Below are positions 17,399-24,561 of a stretch of 64,000 nucleotides of DNA, piece by piece. Each line of letters opens with the position of its first letter. Position 1 is the first letter of the stretch. The DNA is from Rhodoglobus sp043721995 (GTDB taxonomy: Bacteria > Actinomycetota > Actinomycetes > Actinomycetales > Microbacteriaceae): the NCBI GenBank assembly GCA_043721995.1, contig JAYSPT010000100.1, forward strand, positions 23,231 through 87,230, given 5' to 3'. Made by a program: the position numbers and the translations under genes. Below the pieces are notes generated by a model. The model searched no databases. It was not told where the DNA came from and worked only from the letters and a program-made list of their open reading frames with translations.

Positions 17399-18395
17399 CG
17401 GCGCGTTCGTTCCGACCGAGGAACGCTTCGACCTCGTCGACTGCCATCGTGGGCATCGTCTGGGCACCGATCGGATTCATCACGTCGTTGCGCACGTTGT
17501 CGGCGAGTCCCGTGAGCATCGCGACAGCGTCATCCACGATCTCGGTGCTACGCGTTTCGGTGCCGTGCAGCAGCCAGTTGGCGACCTCGAGTTCGGCATA
17601 AAACATCGCGCGCTGCCTGACATGCCGGTCGCCGGATCCATGCACCCTCTGGTACGCGTCAAAGGCAGTTCCGATGACACCGTCATCATGACTTCCGAGA
17701 ATCCACTGCAGGTCGCGAGCGGGGTCGCCAACCCGAAGCTCCTGCCAGCCGAGCACGCCGGTCACGTCGGTGTCAGCACTCAGGAATGATTCGGCAGTCA
17801 GTGTGCCGTTGATGACCATCGGTTGGAACTGCCAGAGCTTGGCATCCTCCGCGGCCCGCTCCCACCGGCTTACCAGAGCTGCAGGCATGAGCCCCGTTGC
17901 GGCAGCGCGGTCCATGACTGTGACGCAAGAGCGCAGGCACTCGCCGGCGGTGAGTGCAGGAAGTCCGGCATCCGTTACGAAGCTGGTCGGCAGTGAGTGG
18001 ATTGCGGCTATCGCCTCGCCTACCGAGTTCGTGATCGTGCCGGGACCCGCCGAGTACGAAGCGAGCGGCACCTTCGCTCCATAAACAAATTCGTAGACGA
18101 CCGCGCGGGTGCCGTCAATGGGGACCTGCCCCACGAACGACGAAACCGCAAAGGGCAGTCGAGTGCGAACGCCAGCACTCAGTGCGCGAAGGGCCACGAG
18201 GTCGGCCGACTGCTCTGACTCAGCACGTGCGTTGCGCGGAGCCCGAATTATCCAGTGCTTGCCGTCACGACCGGTCAATATCGCGGCGTCGAAGTTGCTG
18301 CCCGAGCTTGCGCCGTAGCTGGCCGCGGCCACGATGTCGATGCCGGGCACGGCCGAAGTGGCGAGCGCGGCTAGAGTGAGATGAGACCTGGCCAT
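17391..18395 (-). CDS. Aminoglycoside/macrolide phosphotransferase-fold protein, probably catalytically dead
   Basis: The 334-residue protein follows the APH/choline-kinase fold from the N-lobe (SGSNFDAAILTGRDGKHWIIRAP) to the C-lobe with VGDPARDLQWIL. The catalytic loop that reads HGDxxxxN in active enzymes is INGTLTAESF at 195-204, and the metal-binding IDW is replaced by LGW at 215-217. The catalytic Asp, its neighbouring His and the metal-binding Asp all appear lost, so phosphotransfer is unlikely. It lies between adnB and nudC. I infer a structural or regulatory role; antibiotic resistance is not supported. The ATG follows TACCCT by 7 bases. Confidence 0.8.
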   Translation of the reverse strand: MARSHLTLAALATSAVPGIDIVAAASYGASSGSNFDAAILTGRDGKHWIIRAPRNARAESEQSADLVALRALSAGVRTRLPFAVSSFVGQVPIDGTRAVVYEFVYGAKVPLASYSAGPGTITNSVGEAIAAIHSLPTSFVTDAGLPALTAGECLRSCVTVMDRAAATGLMPAALVSRWERAAEDAKLWQFQPMVINGTLTAESFLSADTDVTGVLGWQELRVGDPARDLQWILGSHDDGVIGTAFDAYQRVHGSGDRHVRQRAMFYAELEVANWLLHGTETRSTEIVDDAVAMLTGLADNVRNDVMNPIGAQTMPTMAVDEVEAFLGRNERAAS

Positions 18396-18402
18396 AACCC
18401 AT

Positions 18403-18408
18403 AGGGTA
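18403..18408 (-). promoter_or_regulatory. -10 box of the phosphotransferase-like gene (leaderless)
   Basis: TACCCT on the minus strand lies 7 bases before ATG 18395. Confidence 0.45.
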
Positions 18409-18460
18409 GGTCGCTCGCCCCTCGCATCCGAGAATCGCCACGCACTTCCCTTAGGTCCCC

Positions 18461-19393
18461 ATGCAGTTGCCGTTCCTGGCCAGGTTGCCGCTCTCGCGAT
18501 ACGAAGTCGATCGCGACTACCTCATGCGCGATCGTGAAGGCCTCTTCGATGAGTTATGGGCGGATGCGACGACTCGGCTTCTGCCGATCTTCGAGGGTGC
18601 CGCTTTGCTTGACACCGGGGACTGTCGGCTCGCGCTGCTGCCAGCGGCGGCGCTGCCGAACGTTGGGTTGCGAATCTATCTCGGTCGTTCGACCTCGGCG
18701 ACCAGCGCAGAGCCCGTCGGAACTCCGATTGTCGCCGTTCAACTTGAGGACGCCGGTCACCTTGCGGAAGGCGAATGGGCGACTCTGCGCCAGGTGGGTA
18801 GTCGCCTCTGCGACCGTGACGCTGGCCTTCTGACGGAAGCGACCGCGCTCATCAATTGGCATGCCTCGCACCGGTTCTCGCCTCGTACGGGCGAGCCGAC
18901 CGTTGCCGCTAAGGGGGGTTGGATCCGCCGCGACACTGTGGGGGAGGGTGAGCATTTTCCGCGCACCGACCCCGCGATCATTGTCGGCATTACGGACGAT
19001 GCCGACCGGATGCTGCTGGGCTCGAACGCCCTGTGGGAGAGCAACCGCTACTCGTTGCTCGCCGGTTTCGTGGAACCCGGCGAATCCCTGGAGGCTGCCG
19101 TAGCGCGCGAAATCTTCGAGGAGTCCGGCGTGCATGTCGTGGACCCGATTTATCTGGGCAGCCAGCCCTGGCCCTTTCCCGCATCCCTCATGCTCGGATT
19201 TACTGCTCGCGTTGCGCCGGGCCACACAGGTAATGGGACACCGGATGGCGCAGAGATACTCGACCTGCGGTGGTTCAGTCGCGCGGAACTCACCGATGCA
19301 CTCACTGAGATCAAACTCCCCGGCCGCACATCGATTGCACGCGCGATCATCGAGGAGTGGTACGGCGAGGAAATCGTCGATGGCCAGCGGTGA
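18461..19393 (+). CDS. nudC: NAD(+)/NADH diphosphatase, Nudix hydrolase
   Basis: The 310-residue protein has the Nudix box GX5EX7REUXEEXGU as GFVEPGESLEAAVAREIFEESGV (split between 202 and 224) and the SQPWPFP signature 17 residues later that marks NADH pyrophosphatases. It cleaves NAD(H) and can remove NAD caps from RNA. The zinc ribbon before the Nudix domain, normally four Cys, is replaced by a Cys-free HASHRFSPRTGEPT segment. The gene overlaps uvrD2 by 14 bases, indicating coupled translation; the nudC-uvrD2 pairing is conserved in mycobacteria. Confidence 0.93.
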   Translation: MQLPFLARLPLSRYEVDRDYLMRDREGLFDELWADATTRLLPIFEGAALLDTGDCRLALLPAAALPNVGLRIYLGRSTSATSAEPVGTPIVAVQLEDAGHLAEGEWATLRQVGSRLCDRDAGLLTEATALINWHASHRFSPRTGEPTVAAKGGWIRRDTVGEGEHFPRTDPAIIVGITDDADRMLLGSNALWESNRYSLLAGFVEPGESLEAAVAREIFEESGVHVVDPIYLGSQPWPFPASLMLGFTARVAPGHTGNGTPDGAEILDLRWFSRAELTDALTEIKLPGRTSIARAIIEEWYGEEIVDGQR

Positions 19394-21053
19394 AGAATTG
19401 CTCAGGGGGCTGGATGACCAGCAGCGCCTTGCCGCCGAGACACTGCTGGGTCCCGTCGCGCTCATGGCCGGTGCCGGGACTGGCAAAACTCGCGCGATAA
19501 CGTACCGGATCGCCTACGGAGTTGCGACCGGCGTTTACTCGCCCTCACGCGTCATGGCGCTCACATTCACGGCGCGCGCTGCGGGTGAGCTGCGAGGTCG
19601 GCTCAGGGCACTCGGGGCCGCAGGCGTCAGCGCTCGCACCTTCCATGCATCCGCGCTGTCGCAGCTGAATTTTTTCTGGCCGCAGGTGATCGGCGGAAGT
19701 ATGCCCAAGCTGCTCGACAGCAAAGCTCGCCTCCTTGCACAGGCGGCAGAGGCCATCAAGATCAAGGTCGACACCGCAACTCTGCGCGACTGTGCGGCGG
19801 AGATCGAGTGGCGCAAGATCTCACGGCTGTCAATCGACGAGTACGCGGCGCGCAACCGACCCCTCCCCGCGGGTGTCAGTGTCGATCGAATGGTGTCGCT
19901 GCAGCGCTCCTACGAATCACTCAAGGATTCCCGAAGGCAGATCGATTTCGAGGATGTACTGCTCATCGCTGCGGGTATGGTCGAGGCGGAAGCGCGAGTG
20001 GCGCAGCAGGTGCGCGAGCAGTACCGCTTCTTCGTGGTTGACGAGTACCAGGACGTTTCGCCGCTGCAGCACGACCTGCTTCGGCTGTGGCTCGGCGATC
20101 GCAATGATGTGTGTGTCGTGGGGGATGCGAGCCAGACTATTTATTCGTTCGCGGGAGCGAGCCCGGACTATCTCCTCGGCTTTGCCTCCGAGTACGACGA
20201 TGCCGTGGTGCTGCGTCTCGAGGAGAACTATCGATCAACTCCGGCCATCATCGACGCAGCAAACAAGTTGATGCGCGGGCGGGCCGGCGCTCTCGAGCTC
20301 CATCCGGCCACCCCCGTGACGGGCCCGGACCCAGCAATCGCCGGCTACGACACCGACAGCGCCGAGGCGCGTTCGGTTGCGAATGCGGTAGCGACAGAGA
20401 TCGCCGCGGGGGTCGCACCAGAGTCGATCGCGATCCTGTTCCGCATCAATGTGCAGTCACAGGTGCTGGAGACCGCCTTGGGCGATGTTGGAGTTCCTTA
20501 TCTGGTGCGTGGCGCGACCCGATTCTTCGATCAGCGGGAGGTCAAGGAAGCGCTCATGCTGCTGCGCGGGGCTTCGGTTACCACCGCGACCGAGCCGCTC
20601 TTTAAGACGGTGAGCGACGTGCTGCGTTCCATCGGCTGGTCCCAGCAGCCACCGGAGACGGCGGGGGCGGTTCGAGACCGCTGGGATTCGCTCAATGCCC
20701 TCATGCGCCTGGCCGAGGAGACGCCCAGCGCTACGACGCTGCGTCAATTCGTTGATGACCTCTTCGAGCGCCAGGCCGCCCAGCATGAGCCCATCCTCAG
20801 CGCCGTCACACTCGTCAGTCTCCACTCGGCGAAAGGGCTCGAATGGGAAAGCGTCTACATCGTCGGGCTGTCGGAAGGACTCGTGCCGATCAGCTACGCA
20901 AAGGATGCAGCGGCGATCGAGGAGGAACGTCGACTGCTTTATGTCGGGATCACCCGTGCACGGCGCAGGCTCGCGCTGAGCTGGTCAGCTAGCCCAGTGC
21001 AGGGTCGGAGTGGTCAGCGCCAGCCCAGTCGCTTCCTGGCCGAGATTCGGTAG
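19380..21053 (+). CDS. uvrD2: UvrD2-type superfamily 1 DNA helicase
   Basis: The 557-residue helicase shows Walker A AGAGTGKTRA at 30-39, motif Ia TFTARAAGE, motif II VDEYQDVSPL, motif III VGDASQTIYSFAGAS, motif IV EENYRSTP, motif V SLHSAKGLEWESVYIVG and motif VI VGITRARRRL. It is a 3'-5' DNA helicase. Mycobacterial UvrD2 is about 700 residues with a C-terminal HRDC domain and cysteine cluster; this one ends right after motif VI, so those parts are missing. The ATG at 19380 lies inside the end of nudC; an upstream frame from 19134 is a shadow of nudC. The 3' end overlaps the convergent gene by 65 bases. Confidence 0.9.
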   Translation: MASGEELLRGLDDQQRLAAETLLGPVALMAGAGTGKTRAITYRIAYGVATGVYSPSRVMALTFTARAAGELRGRLRALGAAGVSARTFHASALSQLNFFWPQVIGGSMPKLLDSKARLLAQAAEAIKIKVDTATLRDCAAEIEWRKISRLSIDEYAARNRPLPAGVSVDRMVSLQRSYESLKDSRRQIDFEDVLLIAAGMVEAEARVAQQVREQYRFFVVDEYQDVSPLQHDLLRLWLGDRNDVCVVGDASQTIYSFAGASPDYLLGFASEYDDAVVLRLEENYRSTPAIIDAANKLMRGRAGALELHPATPVTGPDPAIAGYDTDSAEARSVANAVATEIAAGVAPESIAILFRINVQSQVLETALGDVGVPYLVRGATRFFDQREVKEALMLLRGASVTTATEPLFKTVSDVLRSIGWSQQPPETAGAVRDRWDSLNALMRLAEETPSATTLRQFVDDLFERQAAQHEPILSAVTLVSLHSAKGLEWESVYIVGLSEGLVPISYAKDAAAIEEERRLLYVGITRARRRLALSWSASPVQGRSGQRQPSRFLAEIR

Positions 21054-21840
21054 CGCTTTCAGACTGCAGCCCAAGGCATCCGCACTCGGGGTGCGCGTGC
21101 CAGATCATCTTTTCGACGTCTCCGGTTTCCCCGTTGATTCGGACGGATACGGCGTCCCCGGCCCCGTGAAGCAACCGATCGATCACGAGTCGGGCTGCGA
21201 TCCCTGCGGTCTCGGCCGCCAGCAGCGGTGTCTCGGCGCTGCCGCTGCGGCCCAGCAGCTGGCTGGCGATGGCGGGCCACGACTGGTCACCGTCACGGCG
21301 GTGTAGTTCAAGACAGAGCAGGCACGGTCCGATCCCCGGTTCGATGATCGGACCGATGAGCACCCCGGTATCGCTGAACACGATGGGCAGGTGAGGTACG
21401 TCCCTCCGCAGCCAGAAACCATGCAGGGCGGGAGGTATGACAAATCGGTGCACGAGCACGGCGAAGTCGGGACGCGTGCGGCCGTGGGTCGCTGCGTCCG
21501 CCCCGATCCAAACCCGCACCCCACTCGCGGAAAAGGTGGCCGCAACGGCGCCGACAATCGCACCGTCGCCCGAGATTGCGACAGATTTGACCGCTGATTC
21601 CGGGGCTTCATGCACGAGTGCAGGGGCGAGAAGCCGCACGAGTACATCGACCTCGTCACCGCTCTCGCCCGCGATCATCGCGAGCCCCGGCTCGGTTATG
21701 CCGACCGCGAGGGCGGCGAGCATTCGCTCCTGCGCCTCGGTCACATTCTCGATGCGGAGCAAGGCCGGGTCGAGCCCGACCTGCAAACTGGTCGGAGTTC
21801 GCCAGAGAACCGGATACCGCGAATTGAGCTTGAGGATCAT
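20989..21840 (-). CDS. ThiF/TOMM cyclodehydratase-like zinc protein
   Basis: The 283-residue protein resembles the truncated E1-like proteins annotated as TOMM leader-binding or cyclodehydratase-domain proteins in actinobacteria. A winged-helix-like N-terminus is followed by a Rossmann-like middle (KSVAISGDGAIVGAVAATF) and a zinc site made by PCLLC and HPECGCL. No YcaO, dehydrogenase or precursor peptide lies nearby, so a thiazole/oxazole natural-product role is not supported. I regard it as a conserved core protein of unknown job within the uvrD2 neighbourhood. It converges on uvrD2 with a 65-base overlap of coding ends. Confidence 0.7.
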   Translation of the reverse strand: MILKLNSRYPVLWRTPTSLQVGLDPALLRIENVTEAQERMLAALAVGITEPGLAMIAGESGDEVDVLVRLLAPALVHEAPESAVKSVAISGDGAIVGAVAATFSASGVRVWIGADAATHGRTRPDFAVLVHRFVIPPALHGFWLRRDVPHLPIVFSDTGVLIGPIIEPGIGPCLLCLELHRRDGDQSWPAIASQLLGRSGSAETPLLAAETAGIAARLVIDRLLHGAGDAVSVRINGETGDVEKMIWHAHPECGCLGLQSESATESRPGSDWAGADHSDPALG

Positions 21841-21897
21841 TCCAAAAGAGTGGCGCAGAGTCCCGATTCAGTGCGGAGGTCATCCACAGCCTCGGCG

Positions 21898-23244
21898 CTA
21901 CTCTTCCCGCGGGCGCTCGCTCGTGTCGTCGTTGAGAAGGTCCTCGATGGCCTGGTCGAGCAAATCGGGCTCGGGCGTGCCGTTGGTGATTCGTGCGATG
22001 AGCGCACTCGGGTCGTCGATGTCTGCGCCGGTGGGCACGAGGTCGGGATGCGACCACAGGTCGTCCCGGACGTCGCTCCCGACGGCATCCGTCACGCGCT
22101 GCCACATGGCGGCTGCCTCGCGCAGGCGGCGTGGTCGAAGTTCGAGTCCGACGAGGGCCGCGAACGCTGACTCGGCCGGGCCACCGGACGCACGCCGGCG
22201 TCGCACAGACTCGGCGATTGCAGAGCAGGAGGGCAGACGCTTTGTCGCTTGGGCGGTCACCACGTCGACCCAGCCCTCGATGAGGGCGAGCGTGGTCTCC
22301 AGCCGGGCGAGTGCCGCGAGCTGCTCCTGGCTCTTCGGCGGGATAAGCGCACCGCTGGTCATCGCTTCCCGAAGTTCTTCGGGGTTCTGCGGGTCGAAGT
22401 CGGCGGCGAGTTGTTCGAGGCGTTCGGTGTCGATGCGAACGCCTTTGGCGAACTCGGTAATCGAACTGAGGAGTTGCAGCCGAAGCCATTTGGCGTGGCG
22501 GAACAGCCGCGCGTGTGCGAGCTCGCGCACCGCGAGGTAGAGCTCGACCTGGTCGTGGGGAATGTCAAGACCGGTGCTGAAACCGATCAGATTCTGCGGA
22601 AGAATTGCACCGAGCTGCTCGTCAAGAAGCGGAATTCCGATGTCCCCACCCGACACCACCTCGCTCGAGAGCTGCCCGACCACCTGGCCGAGCTGCATCG
22701 CGAACAGCGTGCCGCCGACGTTTCGCATGAGTTGACTCGCGCCCTCCATCATTTCGCCGAGGTCCTCGGAGGAGTGCTGGCTGAGCACGTCGGTGAGGGA
22801 ATCTGCGATGGATGTCGCGACCGGTTCCGCGAGCTGGGTCCAGACAGGCATCGTGGCCACTACCCACTCCTGGCGGCTCATCAGCCGTGGTTGCAGCGTC
22901 AACTCCGAGATTGAGGTGACTTCGTCCAGCCAGAGGGATGCCACCTGCAGCGCCTGCTCGATCTGCGAGCGCTCGGCGGGCAGCGACACGACCGTGCCCC
23001 TGCTGGCTATTCCCTGCGCCTGCTCGAGCGCAAGACCCCAGTTGATGCCTTCACCGGCATTATTCAGCGCGCCCTGCAATTGGCTGATCAGCTGTGCCAT
23101 CATCTCGGGGTCATTGGGCAGCCCCGCGGCACCCGCGAGCTTGGCGGGATCGAGCTCCGTATTTCCAGCGAGGAAATCGCGCAGCATTTCCCGGAATTCG
23201 TCCTCAGGTCGCTCCTCGGGTTCTTCCCGCGAATCTTCAGGCAT
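21898..23244 (-). CDS. Zinc-dependent metalloprotease-fold protein (DUF2342 / putative hydrolase)
   Basis: The 448-residue protein matches the actinobacterial DUF2342 family, often annotated as zinc-dependent metalloprotease or F420-biosynthesis-associated. It starts with a Glu/Arg/Pro-rich tail (MPEDSREEPEERPED). The helix VRELAHARLFRHAKWL carries the family's His/Glu pattern in place of a strict HExxH. Gly-rich DIGIPLLDEQLGAILPQN precedes it. The C-terminus is acidic (EDLLNDDTSERP). Activity is unproven. The ATG follows TAGCGT by 7 bases. It is divergent from the PDZ-Lon protease gene, as in mycobacteria (Rv3196-Rv3194c region). Confidence 0.85.
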   Translation of the reverse strand: MPEDSREEPEERPEDEFREMLRDFLAGNTELDPAKLAGAAGLPNDPEMMAQLISQLQGALNNAGEGINWGLALEQAQGIASRGTVVSLPAERSQIEQALQVASLWLDEVTSISELTLQPRLMSRQEWVVATMPVWTQLAEPVATSIADSLTDVLSQHSSEDLGEMMEGASQLMRNVGGTLFAMQLGQVVGQLSSEVVSGGDIGIPLLDEQLGAILPQNLIGFSTGLDIPHDQVELYLAVRELAHARLFRHAKWLRLQLLSSITEFAKGVRIDTERLEQLAADFDPQNPEELREAMTSGALIPPKSQEQLAALARLETTLALIEGWVDVVTAQATKRLPSCSAIAESVRRRRASGGPAESAFAALVGLELRPRRLREAAAMWQRVTDAVGSDVRDDLWSHPDLVPTGADIDDPSALIARITNGTPEPDLLDQAIEDLLNDDTSERPREE

Positions 23245-23251
23245 GCAAACT

Positions 23252-23257
23252 ACGCTA
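23252..23257 (-). promoter_or_regulatory. -10 box of the DUF2342 gene (leaderless)
   Basis: TAGCGT on the minus strand lies 7 bases before ATG 23244. Confidence 0.4.
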
Positions 23258-23264
23258 GCCGCTG

Positions 23265-23283
23265 CACAGTCGAGCCGACTGTG
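23265..23283. repeat. Inverted repeat between the divergent DUF2342 and PDZ-Lon genes
   Basis: Perfect 8-base arms CACAGTCG and CGACTGTG flank a 3-base AGC spacer. It lies directly upstream of the DUF2342 -10 box and 83 bases before the PDZ-Lon start, where an operator shared by both genes could sit. Confidence 0.4.
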
Positions 23284-23365
23284 TTTGACCTAGGCTGAAC
23301 CCTCTGAGCTGTGCGCCCGTGGCGAACATCCCTGACTCCGCCCCCACCCGTAGAGGGATGAATCC

Positions 23366-24475
23366 TTGGCACTCTTCACCGATCTTGAGTCAGACCGGCC
23401 ACCGCGACCGCGCCGTCGGCTCGTCGGCCGGATCATCCTCGTCGCCGCCATTGTCGGTCTCGTCGTTGTCGCACTCGCGCCTGCGCCCTTTGTGATCGAA
23501 CAGCCGGGCCCGGTTTACAACGTGCTGGGGGATGTCACGGTGAGTGGCAAGCAGGTTCCTCTCATCGATATTCCGAGCGCAAAGACTTTCGACACCTCGG
23601 GCACTCTGGACATGCTCACGGTGAGCCTCGTGGGAGACCCCGGCAACCTGCCCAACTGGCTTGACATCGCATCCGCAATCCTGGATCCCTCGCGGGCTGT
23701 GGTGCCCATCAAAGAGATCTACCCACCCGGCTACTCTGTGCAGGATTCAAACCAGCAGGGTGCAGTCGATATGCAGAACTCCCAGCAGGATGCGATTGCC
23801 GCAGCGCTGACAGAGCTCGGGTACACCTTCTCAAGCACTCTCACGGTCGCCTCCACCGAAGCCAGCGGACCAGCCGCCACCTCCCTCAAAGCGAACGACG
23901 TGATTGTCTCGGTCAACGGCAAGACATTCACGAACGTCACGGACCTGCGCGCTGAGATCGCCGCAAACGGCACCGGCAAGCCCGCAGACGTGGTCGTCGA
24001 ACGCGCTGGCGCACAGCTGACCTACCAGATCACACCGGTGCAGAGCGCGGGCGCCAACTCCGCTCCGATTCTTGGGATCGTCGCTGGCAACAAGTACGAC
24101 TTCCCGATCGACGTGACGATCCAGCTTCAGAACGTGGGCGGCCCGAGTGCGGGCCAGATGTTCGCCCTCGGCATTATCGACAAGCTCACCCCCGGCGCAC
24201 TCAACGGCGGCAAGAGTATTGCGGGGACGGGCACTATTACAGCCGCGGGACAGGTCGGGCCAATTGGCGGCATCCGGCAGAAGATGTTCGGCGCACGTGG
24301 TTCTGGTGCGACGTTCTTTCTGGCACCCCAGTCCAACTGCGACGAGGTGACAGGGCATATCCCTTCGGGCTTGACGGTATTCGCCGTGTCTACGCTCGGC
24401 GACTCACTGGCAGCGCTGAAGGAGATCTCGGCGGGTGCCGACACCGCGAACCTTCCCACCTGCCCCGCGAGCTGA
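23366..24475 (+). CDS. Membrane-anchored PDZ / Lon-type (S16) serine protease
   Basis: The 369-residue protein has a cytoplasmic basic N-terminus (RPPRPRRRLVG), one membrane helix (about 22-42), a PDZ domain (about 150-220, SLKANDVIVSVNGKTFTNV) and a C-terminal Lon proteolytic domain. The catalytic Ser is in GGPSAGQ and the catalytic Lys in GIRQKMFGA. Family members resemble YlbL of Bacillus and mycobacterial Rv3194c. They act outside the membrane; substrates are mostly unknown. The TTG start gives MALFTDLESDRPP; an overlapping ATG 8 bases upstream is in another frame. UPF0182 follows 86 bases later on the same strand. Confidence 0.9.
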   Translation: MALFTDLESDRPPRPRRRLVGRIILVAAIVGLVVVALAPAPFVIEQPGPVYNVLGDVTVSGKQVPLIDIPSAKTFDTSGTLDMLTVSLVGDPGNLPNWLDIASAILDPSRAVVPIKEIYPPGYSVQDSNQQGAVDMQNSQQDAIAAALTELGYTFSSTLTVASTEASGPAATSLKANDVIVSVNGKTFTNVTDLRAEIAANGTGKPADVVVERAGAQLTYQITPVQSAGANSAPILGIVAGNKYDFPIDVTIQLQNVGGPSAGQMFALGIIDKLTPGALNGGKSIAGTGTITAAGQVGPIGGIRQKMFGARGSGATFFLAPQSNCDEVTGHIPSGLTVFAVSTLGDSLAALKEISAGADTANLPTCPAS

Positions 24476-24561
24476 GCACGCGCGGTAGTTTCCCACTTTC
24501 CGACCTTAAGATAGGCACGACTCGATAAACCCAGGCCCAAGAAAAGCAGGAGCATCCACTA

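Noticed and set aside
17391..18395. Annotation as an antibiotic-resistance macrolide phosphotransferase
   Set aside because: The catalytic and metal-binding residues of that enzyme family are substituted.
19134..19380. An N-terminal extension of UvrD2
   Set aside because: It is the nudC gene read in another frame; the Q motif and Walker A begin just after ATG 19380.
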